Assembly: GCF_000019725.1 (NCBI RefSeq)
Contig: NC_010505.1
Coordinates: forward strand, 4,325,001 to 4,389,000
Origin: Methylobacterium radiotolerans JCM 2831
Lineage (GTDB): Bacteria > Pseudomonadota > Alphaproteobacteria > Rhizobiales > Beijerinckiaceae
DNA length: 64,000 bases
Direction of reading: 5' to 3'
In this document: positions 51,810 through 61,174 of the stretch, in pieces
How the letters are laid out: each line of letters starts with the position of its first letter
Numbering within the stretch: position 1 is the stretch's first letter
Translations under genes and position numbers: made by a program
Notes under the pieces: model-generated
Told to the model about the DNA's origin: nothing
The model's database searches: none
The model's input: only the letters and a program-made list of their open reading frames with translations

Positions 51810-52505
51810 ATGGCGAGATTTCATTTCGTCGAGGATTACGAGGCGTACGTACGCCAATTGACGCGCGACTTGCCCCTGGACGAGGCGATGAGCGTGGCGG
51901 TGGGCGGCGACTACGACCGGATCGGCGCGATCGAGTGCGAGATCCTCCACCATTTCGGGCTCCGGGACGGCCAGTCGGTGGTCGATTTCGGCTGCGGCTC
52001 CGGGCGCCTGGCGGTTCACCTCGCCCGCACCGGCACCGTCGCGTATCTCGGCCTCGACGTCGTCCAGGAGCTGCTGGACTACGCCAAGCGCCGCTGTCCC
52101 AAGGATTACCGCTTCGCCAGGAACACGGCGCTGTCGCTGCCGGTCGCCGACGGCAGCGTCGACCTCGTCTCGGCCTTCAGCGTGTTCACGCATCTCCTGC
52201 ACACGGAGTGCTACATCTACCTGGAGGAGATGCACCGCGCCCTCAGGCCCGGCGGCCGCGTCGTGGCCTCGTTCCTCGAGTTCAGCATGGCCTCGCACTG
52301 GGGCGTCTTCACCAAGACGGTCGGCGAGCAGCGCACCAGCACGGTGCCGCACCTCAACACGTTCATCGAGCGCAGCGTCTGGCAGACCTGGGCGGACCAT
52401 ATCGGCTTCGACAGCGTGACGTTCCTCGACGGAACGGCGGCGCCGTGGCCGTCGGGCGCGCATCTGGGCCAGTCCCTCGCGGTGCTCGGCAAGGCTCCGG
52501 CCTGA
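51810..52505 (+). CDS. Class I SAM-dependent methyltransferase, Methyltransf_11/25 type
   Basis: 231 residues, ATG 51810 with GAGGTGG upstream. SAM loop VVDFGCGSGRLAVHLA (about 57-72), acidic GLDVVQELLDYA and SAFSVFTHLLHTE at the strand-4 edge, then a final lid region. Substrate unknown. Convergent with the MaoC gene, 13 bases between stops. Confidence 0.88.
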   Translation: MARFHFVEDYEAYVRQLTRDLPLDEAMSVAVGGDYDRIGAIECEILHHFGLRDGQSVVDFGCGSGRLAVHLARTGTVAYLGLDVVQELLDYAKRRCPKDYRFARNTALSLPVADGSVDLVSAFSVFTHLLHTECYIYLEEMHRALRPGGRVVASFLEFSMASHWGVFTKTVGEQRTSTVPHLNTFIERSVWQTWADHIGFDSVTFLDGTAAPWPSGAHLGQSLAVLGKAPA

Positions 52506-52518
52506 CGGCCCGGCCCGC

Positions 52519-53508
52519 TCAGGGCTCCCAGCGGTGGAAGACCGCGCTGTCGAAGGCGAAGACCGCCTCGCCGCGCTGGTTCACCCCGGTGTTGCGCGCG
52601 AAGGCCAGGCCCCAACCGGGCCGTGACGCCGAGGCGCGCTTGTCGGTGAGCTTGGCGCTGAAGCGCACCGTGTCGCCCGCGTAGACGGGCTTCAGCCAGC
52701 GCAGGTTCTTGAACCCGGGGGAGGGCCCCGCCTCCGGCACCGGCCCGCGGCTGGCCGTGTAGGCGGCGTCCCGGGCGCGGGTCGTGAGCATCCGGTTCAT
52801 GTAGGCGGCGGTCGTGTGCCAGCCGGAGGCGCAGAGGCCGCCGAAATGGCTGCGCCTGGCCGCGTCGTGGTCGAGGTGGAAGGCCTGCGGATCGTAGGCC
52901 CGCGCGAAGGCCACGATCGCCTCGGCGGTGAACGGGTAGGCGCCCAGGTCGCGCACGGCCCCGATCTCGGCATCCCGCAGGAACGGCAGGATCTCGGCAT
53001 CCTCCGGCTCGGCGACCGGCCCCGGCACGCCGGTCTCCACCGGCCGCGGGGGCAGGGGGTCGGTGCCGCGGCGGGCGAGCATGAAGGTGAAGCGCTGGGT
53101 CAGCACCGTCTCAGCCCGCTGGTTGCCGAGGGCGACCTCGGCGGTCACGAAGCCGAGGCCGGGCTTCGTGGCCGAGTCGCGCAGGCCCGCGACCCGGAAG
53201 GTCAGCGTCAGGGCGTCGCCGGGCAGGACCGGCGCGAGCCAGCGCAGCTCGTCGATGCCCGGCGCGCCGAGCGACGAGCCGCCCCGGAACGGCCCCTGCT
53301 GGAGCAGCCGCATGCCCAGGGCCGCCGTGTGCCAGCCCGAGCCGATCAGCCGGCCCGCGAAGGTCGTCTCCGCCGCCGCCTCGTCGAGGTGGAACGGCTG
53401 GAAGTCGAAATCCTTCGCGAAGCCCACGATGTCGTCGCGGGTCACCGTCAGCGGCTCCCCGACGATCACGTCGCCGACGGAGAAGTCTTCGAGGGCGGGA
53501 TCGGGCAT
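52519..53508 (-). CDS. Double-hotdog MaoC family dehydratase
   Basis: 329 residues from ATG 53508. Two MaoC-like hotdog folds: the first includes DFDFQPFHLDEAAAETTFAG with GSGWHTAALGMRL, and the second DPQAFHLDHDAARRSHFGG with CASGWHTTAAYMNRML. Both contain the hydratase FHLD..A pattern, so both may be active. Such proteins hydrate enoyl-CoA thioesters, and this tandem form is regularly found after ychF in Hyphomicrobiales. The specific acyl-CoA is unknown. Confidence 0.9.
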   Translation of the reverse strand: MPDPALEDFSVGDVIVGEPLTVTRDDIVGFAKDFDFQPFHLDEAAAETTFAGRLIGSGWHTAALGMRLLQQGPFRGGSSLGAPGIDELRWLAPVLPGDALTLTFRVAGLRDSATKPGLGFVTAEVALGNQRAETVLTQRFTFMLARRGTDPLPPRPVETGVPGPVAEPEDAEILPFLRDAEIGAVRDLGAYPFTAEAIVAFARAYDPQAFHLDHDAARRSHFGGLCASGWHTTAAYMNRMLTTRARDAAYTASRGPVPEAGPSPGFKNLRWLKPVYAGDTVRFSAKLTDKRASASRPGWGLAFARNTGVNQRGEAVFAFDSAVFHRWEP

Positions 53509-53575
53509 GGCGGGCTCGTCTCGTTGATCAGCGGGGCGGGGATGAAGCGCGCGCACCGTGCCGACAGCACCGGCC

Positions 53576-54673
53576 TCAGTTGGCGAAGCGGAAGTGCAGC
53601 ACGTCGCCGTCCTGCACCACGTAATCCTTGCCCTCCAGCCGGAGCTTGCCGGCGTCCCGGGCCCCGGCCTCGCCGTTGAGGGTCGTGTAATCCTTGAACG
53701 CGATCGTCTCGGCGCGGATGAAGCCCTTCTCGAAATCCGAGTGGATCACCCCGGCCGCCCCGGGGGCGCGGGTGCCCTTGGTGATCGTCCAGGCGCGGGC
53801 CTCCTTGGGGCCGACCGTGAAGTAGGTGACGAGGCCGAGCAGGTCGTAGCCGGCGCGGATCACCCGGTTCAGGCCCGGCTCGGTGAGCCCCACCGCCTCC
53901 AGGAACTCGGCCTGGTCGGCCTCCGGCATCACGGCGATCTCGCTCTCGATCTTGGCCGAGACCACCACCGCCACGGCGCCCTCCGCCCTGGCGCGGGCGA
54001 AGACCGCGTCCGAGTAGGCGTTGCCCTTGTCGGCGTCGCCCTCGTCGACGTTGCAGACGTAGAGGACGGGCTTGGCGGTCATCAGGCCGAGCTGCTGGAA
54101 CAGCCTCTCCTCGTCGGGCTTGCGCTCCACGAGGCGGGCGGGCTTGCCGTCGCGCAGGAGCGGCAGGGCGCGGTTGACGAGGTCGAGGGTCTCCTTGGCC
54201 TCCTTGTCGGCGCCCTTGGCCTTCTTCTCCAGCGACTGGGCGCGGCGCTCCAGGCTGTCGAGGTCGGCGAGCATCAGCTCGGTCTCGATGGTCTCGATAT
54301 CGGCGGCCGGATCGACCTTGCCCTCCACGTGGGTGACGTCGCCGTCCGTGAAGCAGCGGACCACGTGGGCGATGGCGTCGACCTCGCGGATATTGGCCAG
54401 GAACTGGTTGCCCAGGCCCTCGCCCTTGGAGGCGCCGCGGACGAGGCCGGCGATGTCCACGAAGGTCAGCCGCGTCGGGATGATCTCCTTCGAGGACGCG
54501 ATCCGGGCGAGGTCAGTCAGCCGCGGATCCGGCACCGCCACCTCGCCGACATTCGGCTCGATGGTGCAGAACGGGTAGTTCGCCGCCTGGGCGGCCGCCG
54601 TCTGCGTCAGCGCGTTGAAGAGGGTCGACTTGCCGACGTTCGGCAGGCCGACGATGCCGCATTTGAAGCCCAT
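53576..54673 (-). CDS. ychF: Redox-regulated ATPase YchF
   Basis: 365 residues. Obg-related P-loop protein with ATPase rather than GTPase activity. G1 motif GLPNVGKST, G3 VDIAGLVRGAS, the family NxxE motif in place of NKxD (YVCNVDE) and the C-terminal TGS domain ending GDVLHFRFAN. Follows pth by 227 bases on the same strand. Confidence 0.96.
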   Translation of the reverse strand: MGFKCGIVGLPNVGKSTLFNALTQTAAAQAANYPFCTIEPNVGEVAVPDPRLTDLARIASSKEIIPTRLTFVDIAGLVRGASKGEGLGNQFLANIREVDAIAHVVRCFTDGDVTHVEGKVDPAADIETIETELMLADLDSLERRAQSLEKKAKGADKEAKETLDLVNRALPLLRDGKPARLVERKPDEERLFQQLGLMTAKPVLYVCNVDEGDADKGNAYSDAVFARARAEGAVAVVVSAKIESEIAVMPEADQAEFLEAVGLTEPGLNRVIRAGYDLLGLVTYFTVGPKEARAWTITKGTRAPGAAGVIHSDFEKGFIRAETIAFKDYTTLNGEAGARDAGKLRLEGKDYVVQDGDVLHFRFAN

Positions 54674-54900
54674 GGGTCAGTTCCGTCGCAGCGCGTCGTC
54701 GGGCGACGCGCGGAATGGGTTGATGAGAATCGGGTCCGCGAACACGCCGCGCGCCCTGTCCTCGGTCGAGCACGCGCGGCACCGACGCGCCGGGCCGCGG
54801 CCGCCGGGAGGCAATCGAACCGCCGACAGCCGGGCGCGACGCGCACCGCCTTCATCGGACCCTCTCGCCCGCCCCGATATCCCGTCCCCGTGTGGGCGTG

Positions 54901-55509
54901 TCAATTTCTGGCGCCCAGCGTCTTCACGTCGTCCCAGCCGCGGCCGGCCATGGCGAGGTGGACCTTGTTCTGGAAGCTCGCGTCCTCGCCGGCGGCGAGC
55001 AGGGCGGCGTGGTCGGCCACCGCCCGGCAGAGATCCTCGACCCAGGGCAGCTCGGCCTTGCCGAAATCGTTGAGCACGTAGGCATGGACCAGCGCCTTGT
55101 CGCCGGGATGACCGATGCCGAGCCGCACCCTCCGGTAGTCGTTGCCGCACTGCGCGGTGATCGAGCGCAGGCCGTTATGGCCGGCATTGCCGCCGCCGCG
55201 CTTCACCCGGAGCTTGGCGGGGGCGAGGTCGAGCTCGTCGTGCAGCACGATCACGTCGGCCAGCGGGATCTTGTAGAAGCGCTGCGCCTCCGAGACCGCG
55301 CGGCCGGACTCGTTCATGAAGGTCGAGGGCTTCAGCAGGATCGCCCGCTCGGTGCCCAGCACCACCTCGGCGGCCTCGCCCTGGAAGCGGTGGCGGAACG
55401 GGCTCGCCCGGTGCTGGCGGGCGATCGCGTCGACGGCGAGGAAGCCGATATTGTGGCGGTTGCCCGCGTAGCGCGCGCCCGGGTTTCCGAGGCCGACGAT
55501 CAGCCGCAT
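54901..55509 (-). CDS. pth: Peptidyl-tRNA hydrolase
   Basis: 202 residues. Releases peptides from dropped-off peptidyl-tRNA. Start [23 protein letters not shown] at ATG 55509 with AAAGGGA upstream. Active-site residues are in HNIGF (catalytic His), [41 protein letters not shown] and GIGHPGDK. The ribosomal-protein gene rplY, which often precedes pth in this block, is not immediately upstream. Confidence 0.95.
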   Translation of the reverse strand: MRLIVGLGNPGARYAGNRHNIGFLAVDAIARQHRASPFRHRFQGEAAEVVLGTERAILLKPSTFMNESGRAVSEAQRFYKIPLADVIVLHDELDLAPAKLRVKRGGGNAGHNGLRSITAQCGNDYRRVRLGIGHPGDKALVHAYVLNDFGKAELPWVEDLCRAVADHAALLAAGEDASFQNKVHLAMAGRGWDDVKTLGARN

Positions 55510-55803
55510 GGTCTGCATCCCTTTCAGGCCGCGGTCTGTGCCACGCTTCGGCGCGGGACGCATCCCCGGCCGGGCCGGGCCGGTCTCCGGCCTCCCGGCC
55601 CGCGCCGCGTCTCCCCGTGCGCCAGCGCACGGCGGCGCGCGAACCCGGGGCAGAGTATCCCCGTTGAGAGGTCACATTCGGCCAAGCAAAGCCGGAGCGA
55701 TCAAGACCGCCGCCCAGCGCATCGCGACGACGATCTTCCTCACTCGACACGGTTGACCGGATGACTTCCCGTCGAAGTCATACGAAGACGCTAGGAGATC
55801 ACC

Positions 55804-56034
55804 ATGACCGTCCGCATGCTCGCCGCCGCCGCCCTGGTCGCCGCGGTCGCCACGCCCGCCCTCGCACAGGGCCTCGATTCGAAGCACTCGCCCTACCCGG
55901 CCTCGGCCTATTCGGGCTGGGTCGGCAACGCCCCCGCCCTGTACCGGAACGACGCCGGTCCCGCGCGGGCGGCCGCCTACCGCTACAGCGGCCCGCATGC
56001 CGGCGGCCCGGCCAACGCCCTGCCGCGGTTCTGA
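55804..56034 (+). CDS. Small exported protein of unknown function
   Basis: 76 residues. ATG 55804 has AGGAG at ideal spacing. Signal peptide MTVRMLAAAALVAAVATPALA cleaved before QGLDSK, leaving about 55 residues rich in Tyr, Gly, Ala, Pro and Ser (SPYPASAYSGWVGNAPALYRN). No known domain; likely a small periplasmic or surface protein. Convergent with the FUSC gene. Confidence 0.7.
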   Translation: MTVRMLAAAALVAAVATPALAQGLDSKHSPYPASAYSGWVGNAPALYRNDAGPARAAAYRYSGPHAGGPANALPRF

Positions 56035-56100
56035 CGGGAGACCGGGCCCGCGGGAACGCCGCGGGACCGGCCCTCGCGCGGGGCTCGGCAGGCCCGTCCG

Positions 56101-58326
56101 TCAGGACGGCAGGACCGGCTGGCCCGCGCGCGCGTCGGCCCCGCGCCCGGTCTCCGGCGCCCCGCCATCGTCCCCCGCCGCGGCCCGGATCTCCCCGGGG
56201 CGCAGGGTCCCGACCAGAAGATCGACCTGACTGACGAGGCGCACGAGCGATTGCCCGCGATCCAGCGCGGGCCGCTCGGGCACGGGCCTGTCGGCACCCA
56301 GGGCCGCCAGGGTCGCGCTGATCCAGGCCCGCCAAGGCTCCGCCTCGGGGGCGGCCGCCTCCGGGGCGTGCCGCAGGACGATGAGCCGGGCGCTGATCCG
56401 GCGCAGGGTCGCGTCGGCCACCAGGGCGGATTCCACCTCCGGGTGGCTGCCGGCCCGGGGCTGCTGCAGGGCGCGGGACAGCGCCGCTTCCAGATCGTTG
56501 AGGGCGAGGCCGGCCTCGCGGCTCTGCGCCGCGATCGCGGTCTCGCGGCCCTCGCCGGGCGGCGCGCGGAGCACCGCCTCGGCGAGGCCGGCCTGCGCCC
56601 TGAGCGCCCGGCGCAGTTCCTGCCGGACCTGATCGGGCTCCCAGATCGGCCAGAGCACCAGGCAGCTCGCCACCGCGATCACGCCGCCCAGCACCGTGAA
56701 GCCGCCCCGCATGGCGACGATCTCCCAGGAGCTGTGGCCGGGCTCCAGCAGTTCGACGAGCAGCACCACGAGGGGCGTCAGGCAGGTGACGAAGAAGCCG
56801 TAGGAGATCTGGCGCGCCGCGAAGCCGACGATGCTGAGCACCAGGATCAGCCCGGCCTCCGCCAGCGGGCTCGTGGCGTAGTAGGCGAGCACGGCGCCCA
56901 CGAGGCCGCCCAGCACCGTGCCGCCGATCCGCTCCAGCGCCCGCTGCCACGTCGCCGCGTAGAAGGGCTGCATGGTGAGCACCACGGTCATCACCAGCCA
57001 GTGCGTGAAGGCGCCCGCGTAGGTCAGGGTCGCGGCGAGCGCCGGCGCCGCGACCGCGCTCGCCCGCAGGGCGTGCCGCAGGTTGGGCGAGGCCAGGGTG
57101 AAGTTCTGCGCCAGCGGCCCGACGTAGCGGGTCCAGCGGTCGAGGCTGCCGCCCTCCGTGATCGTGCCGCCGGGCCGGTAGCCGTCCGGCGTCGACAGCT
57201 TGGCGCCGATCCGCACGCGCCCGACGATCCGGTCGGCGAGGCGGGCCAGGGTCGGGTCCTCCGACAGGCCCTCGGCCACCCGGGCGATGGAGTGCTCCAG
57301 GCGGGCGAGGTCGAGGTTGACGTCGTCGCGGATCGCCCGGGCGATGGTCACCAGCAGGGGGCGCAGGCGCCGCAGGAACACCTTGGCGAGCGCCCGGCGG
57401 CGCGCGTCGGGGCGGCTGTCGATCAGTTCGCCCACGGCGATCAGGGCGGCGAAGATCTGCTCGGCGCTCTCCAGACGCAGCAGGGCCTGGGCGGTGCGGT
57501 CGGAGACGCGCTCGCGGGAGCGGGCGAGGTCGAGGATCATGGTCCGGGCGGTCTCGATGCTCGCCCGCACGCCGCGCCGGTGGCCCCGCGCGTGGCCGTC
57601 GAAGGCGGCCGTGTCGGGCTCCGGCAGGGCGACGAGCCGCTCGAGGTCGCCGCAGAGCCGGGCGAGGTTGTGCCAGACCTCCGCCACGGCCCGGTGGGCC
57701 GGGCGGTACGGGTGCAGCCGCCAGATGACCAGGGCCAGGAATGTCGCCCAGAGACCGCCGGCCGCGAACATCGCCGCGGTGACGGCCGCCTGCGCCCCGT
57801 CGAGCGGCCGGTCGAGGGCGATGCACAGCACCACCACGAGCACGTTGCCGACCGACTGGGCCTGCACGCTCCAGACGCGCGCGTACGAGCAGGCGAAGAT
57901 CAGCGCGCAGGCGACCGGGACGACCACCGGCAGGCCGAGGGGCTGGATCAGGCCGAGGCCGGCCCAGAGCAGGCCGCCGAGGAACGAGAAGGCGGTGAGG
58001 ACGCGCAGGCGCGCGCGCATCGGGCCGCCGTTGTCGCAGAAGCAGGCGAGGTTGGCGGCGAGCGCCATGGTCAGCAGCGGCGACCACTGGATCCAGATGT
58101 TGAGGAGGATGACGACGCCGAACGCGAAGGCGGCGCGCACGCCCTCCACGAGACGCACGTTCCGGAGATCGAGACCCGTGGGCAGGCGCCGCAGGTCGCC
58201 GCCGGGCCGGCTCAGGCTGCCCCGGCCGGCCGCGAGGCGGCGCCGCCGGAGACGTCCGGGGGGCGAGGCTGTGGGACTCGGCGCGGTCAAGCTCGGTCTC
58301 CCGACGGGGGCGCGGCGCCCCGGCAT
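56101..58326 (-). CDS. FUSC family inner-membrane protein (fusaric-acid/aromatic-acid efflux type)
   Basis: 741 residues. Two transmembrane bundles (about 64-205 and 405-560) flank a cytoplasmic helical domain (about 210-400), with a second soluble tail at the end. The membrane segment LVMTVVLTMQPFYAATWQRALERIGGTVLGGLVGAVLA is the FUSC/YccS hallmark. Homologues (FusC, AaeB, YccS) export aromatic acids or remodel the envelope. The usual periplasmic adaptor and outer-membrane partners are not adjacent. Start 58326 is the first sensible ATG. Confidence 0.87.
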   Translation of the reverse strand: MPGRRAPVGRPSLTAPSPTASPPGRLRRRRLAAGRGSLSRPGGDLRRLPTGLDLRNVRLVEGVRAAFAFGVVILLNIWIQWSPLLTMALAANLACFCDNGGPMRARLRVLTAFSFLGGLLWAGLGLIQPLGLPVVVPVACALIFACSYARVWSVQAQSVGNVLVVVLCIALDRPLDGAQAAVTAAMFAAGGLWATFLALVIWRLHPYRPAHRAVAEVWHNLARLCGDLERLVALPEPDTAAFDGHARGHRRGVRASIETARTMILDLARSRERVSDRTAQALLRLESAEQIFAALIAVGELIDSRPDARRRALAKVFLRRLRPLLVTIARAIRDDVNLDLARLEHSIARVAEGLSEDPTLARLADRIVGRVRIGAKLSTPDGYRPGGTITEGGSLDRWTRYVGPLAQNFTLASPNLRHALRASAVAAPALAATLTYAGAFTHWLVMTVVLTMQPFYAATWQRALERIGGTVLGGLVGAVLAYYATSPLAEAGLILVLSIVGFAARQISYGFFVTCLTPLVVLLVELLEPGHSSWEIVAMRGGFTVLGGVIAVASCLVLWPIWEPDQVRQELRRALRAQAGLAEAVLRAPPGEGRETAIAAQSREAGLALNDLEAALSRALQQPRAGSHPEVESALVADATLRRISARLIVLRHAPEAAAPEAEPWRAWISATLAALGADRPVPERPALDRGQSLVRLVSQVDLLVGTLRPGEIRAAAGDDGGAPETGRGADARAGQPVLPS

Positions 58327-58720
58327 GAACCGCGCTCCGGCCTGACCGGATCCGCGGCAGCGCGCAACCCCGGCCCGCGGCCGGCGCGGGATCGCGGGGC
58401 GCGTGCAGCGCAGCGTTGCGCATCACCGCACATCGCCGCACATCGCCGCACGGCATCCTCAGCGAACCGCTCGCCCGAGGCTAGTCGGATGCTGCCACGG
58501 CGGCCCGGAAACCCATCGCAGCTCCTTAGCCGGGAGAGGGCCCGGTCGAGAGCCGGCTCATTCCAGCTTGGCTTCCGCGGTATCTCCGACGTCGGTCATG
58601 CGCCGGACGCGGCGCGGGCAGCCCTGTTCCGCCAACCGCCCGTCCCGCGTTGCGCCCCTTCCCGGTCATGCAGGGCGTTGACGGCGGATCCCGAGAGCGA
58701 GATTTTCCGGCGGCACGCCC
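58327..58720. other. Intergenic region with a short tandem repeat
   Basis: 394 bases between the FUSC start and the LysR stop. At 58421-58450 three 10-bp units CATCACCGCA, CATCGCCGCA, CATCGCCGCA lie head to tail. Otherwise no gene or RNA is recognisable. Confidence 0.5.
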
Positions 58721-59668
58721 TCATCGGCGCAGGAGGGCGGCGCCGCCCGGATCTCCTCGCAGTGCAAACTCATCGAGATCCGTCGACAGTTCAGCCTTGA
58801 GTGCCTCGTAGAACATGGCTGCGGCCGGCGTCAGGGAGGTATTGCGGCGGCGCACCAGACTGATCGTGCGGTAGATCGCGGGCTCGGTCAGCAAGACCTC
58901 AACGAGATCGTCGCGCGGAGAAGCGCCCCCGAGGGCCGCCGGGAGAATCGCGGCGCCGATGCCGGCCGACACCAGCGCCAGGGCGGTCGGCGTGCTCTCG
59001 ACCACGAACCGACCGCGCGGCGGCAAGTCCGCGGCTGCCAGTTGAGCCTCGACGCGCGCCCGGTTGCCGCTGGCGCCGCCGAGCGTCACGAGATCCGTAC
59101 CGGATAACTCGGTCCACCGAAGCTCGCGCCGTCCGGCCAGCGGATGGCTGCGGTGGCAGATCAGCACGAACGGATCCCGCACGAGCCGATCCTCGAGGAG
59201 ATCGGCATCGGCCTCCTGCTGGATGTGGATCCCGAAATCCGCCTCACCCTTGCGCACGGCTTCGGTGACCAGCGCGCCGGAGCGTTCGAGGATCTGCACC
59301 CGGTTCTGCGGATGATCGCGCGCGTAGGCCTGCAGAACCGCCGGCATCCGACGGAAGGCAATCGATTGGACGGTCGCGACGGTGACGTCGCCGACGCCCA
59401 GCCGAGAGGTCGTGCGCAAGCGCTCGATCCCCTGGGTGAAGTCGGCGATGAGCCGCGTGGCCAGCGGCAGGAACTCGCGGCCGACGGCGCTGAGGCGCAC
59501 CGTCCGCGTGGTGCGGTCGAGGAGCATCGCGCCGAGGAAGCCCTCGAGCTTCTGGATCCGCCGGGTGAGCGCGGTCTGGGTCAAGCCGAGACTCTCGGAC
59601 GCCCGGCGGTAGCTGCCGAGCTCCGCGATGAGAACGAAGGCCTGAACACCGTCGACGGGGAGTTTCAT
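58721..59668 (-). CDS. LysR-type transcriptional regulator
   Basis: 315 residues. N-terminal winged helix-turn-helix (about 1-62: FVLIAELGSYRRASESLGLTQTALTRRIQKLE) and a two-lobe ligand-binding domain (about 92-300). Divergent from the transporter operon, with the operator palindrome 12 bases upstream of its own ATG, the standard autoregulated LysR arrangement. The likely inducer is a substrate or intermediate of the pathway across the divide. Confidence 0.95.
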   Translation of the reverse strand: MKLPVDGVQAFVLIAELGSYRRASESLGLTQTALTRRIQKLEGFLGAMLLDRTTRTVRLSAVGREFLPLATRLIADFTQGIERLRTTSRLGVGDVTVATVQSIAFRRMPAVLQAYARDHPQNRVQILERSGALVTEAVRKGEADFGIHIQQEADADLLEDRLVRDPFVLICHRSHPLAGRRELRWTELSGTDLVTLGGASGNRARVEAQLAAADLPPRGRFVVESTPTALALVSAGIGAAILPAALGGASPRDDLVEVLLTEPAIYRTISLVRRRNTSLTPAAAMFYEALKAELSTDLDEFALRGDPGGAALLRR

Positions 59669-59679
59669 GCCGGAACGTC

Positions 59680-59702
59680 ATGAATTGATGCGATCAATTC
59701 AT
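59680..59702. promoter_or_regulatory. LysR operator palindrome
   Basis: Arms ATGAATTGAT and ATCAATTCAT separated by GCG: a perfect 23-bp inverted repeat containing the LysR T-N11-A core (TTGATGCGATCAA). It lies between the divergent lysR and transporter starts and is far AT-richer than its surroundings. Confidence 0.75.
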
Positions 59703-59797
59703 TTTACTCGACCATGCCGCTGCGGGACAAGGCGCGGGGCGACGCCTGCCCGACACGATGCGACTCCGGCTGAACACGGGGCGATGCGGAGGAAACG

Positions 59798-61162
59798 ATG
59801 ACTGCGCGTGCCGCTGCCGGGTCCACGGTCGCGACCTCGACCCGCTCGATATCGACGCCGAAACCCTTCTGGACTCAGGCCATGGAGACGCGGGTCGGCA
59901 TCGTCCCGCTGCCCGTCTATGTGCTGCTGCTGGCCCTCATCGCGGCCTTCGCCGTCAGGGGTAAGATCTCGGGCGAAGTGACGGTGATGATCGCCGTACT
60001 GGTCGCGGGGGGCTTCACCTGCGCCGAGATCGGCCGGCGGATCCCGCTGCTGCGGGCGGTCGGCGGATCGTCCCTGGTGACGATCTTCCTGCCCTCGTTC
60101 CTCGTCGCCCACCAGCTCCTGCCGGCGCCGCTGGTGCAGTCGGTGACGACCTTCACCAAGTCGACGAACTTCATCTACCTGTTCATCACTGCCGTGGTGG
60201 TCGGCTCGATCCTGAGCATGGACCGTCGGGTGCTGATCCAGGGCTTCGCCAAGATCTTCGTGCCCCTGGCGCTGGGGTCGCTCGCCGGCCTCCTCGTGGG
60301 CGGAAGTGTCGGCTGGCTCGTCGGCATCGGCTTCTGGCGGTCGATCCTCTACGTCGTGGTGCCCGTGATGGCCGGGGGCGTCGGCGAGGGCGCGATCCCG
60401 CTCTCGGTCGGCTACGCGGAGGCGCTGGGCGTCGACCACGGCGGGATGCTGGGGCAGATCCTGCCGCTGGTGTTCTTCGGGAACCTCGTCGCCATCGTCA
60501 TCTGCGGCGCCCTGAACACGCTGGGCAAGCGCCGCCCCGACCTCACCGGCAACGGCCGGCTCCAGCCCGCCGCTGACGGAGACACGGATGCCGACCACGG
60601 TGCGGCTCACCGCAACACCTCCGGGATCGACGTCGCCACCGTCGCGGCCGGCGGCATCACCGGCATCGCCGTCTACGTCTTCGGCACGCTGATCCACGCG
60701 CTGATCGGATTACCCGCGCCGGTGGCGATGCTGTTCCTCGTCGTCCTCGCGAAGCTGCTGCGGGCGGTTCCGGCCTCGCTGGAGGAAGGCGCCCGCGTGG
60801 TGTTCCGCTTCTTCGTGGTGGCGGTGACCTATCCGCTGCTGTTCAGCACGGCGGTGGCGCTGACTCCCTGGCACGAGCTGGTCGAGGCGTTCCACCCGGC
60901 CAACCTCGTCACCATCGTGGCGACCGTGCTCGCGCTGACCGGCACCGGCTACGTCGTCGGGCGCTGGCTCGCCATGTACCCGATCGAGACCGCGATCGTG
61001 AACGCCTGCCACAGCGGCCTCGGCGGCACGGGCGACGTGATGATCCTGACCGCCGCCGAGCGGATGGAACTGATGCCCTTCGCCCAGGTCGCGACGCGGA
61101 TCGGCGGGGCCCTCACCGTCACCGTGGCCATCGTCGCGATGGCGCATTTCAAGATCGCCTGA
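59798..61162 (+). CDS. 2-hydroxycarboxylate transporter (CCS/CitS family)
   Basis: 454 residues from ATG 59798 with GGAGGAAAC upstream; a later ATG (59882) would lose only the soluble N-terminus. Eleven or so membrane spans. Family re-entrant-loop motifs GGVGEGAIPLS (from 193) and CHSGLGGTGDVMIL (from about 404) mark both halves of the fold. Relatives carry citrate, malate or lactate with Na+ or H+ or by exchange. First gene of the catabolic operon. Confidence 0.9.
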   Translation: MTARAAAGSTVATSTRSISTPKPFWTQAMETRVGIVPLPVYVLLLALIAAFAVRGKISGEVTVMIAVLVAGGFTCAEIGRRIPLLRAVGGSSLVTIFLPSFLVAHQLLPAPLVQSVTTFTKSTNFIYLFITAVVVGSILSMDRRVLIQGFAKIFVPLALGSLAGLLVGGSVGWLVGIGFWRSILYVVVPVMAGGVGEGAIPLSVGYAEALGVDHGGMLGQILPLVFFGNLVAIVICGALNTLGKRRPDLTGNGRLQPAADGDTDADHGAAHRNTSGIDVATVAAGGITGIAVYVFGTLIHALIGLPAPVAMLFLVVLAKLLRAVPASLEEGARVVFRFFVVAVTYPLLFSTAVALTPWHELVEAFHPANLVTIVATVLALTGTGYVVGRWLAMYPIETAIVNACHSGLGGTGDVMILTAAERMELMPFAQVATRIGGALTVTVAIVAMAHFKIA

Positions 61163-61174
61163 CGGAGGCGCGCC

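Noticed and set aside
51637..51861. 74-codon open frame upstream of the methyltransferase at 51810
   Set aside because: Overlaps the methyltransferase start in another frame; Arg/Pro-rich with no conserved pattern.
54595..54855. Short open frames between ychF and pth
   Set aside because: They overlap ychF or the intergenic space without ribosome sites or plausible protein composition.
56251..58800. Long plus-strand open frame opposite the FUSC gene
   Set aside because: Antisense shadow; the FUSC reading has membrane spans and family motifs.
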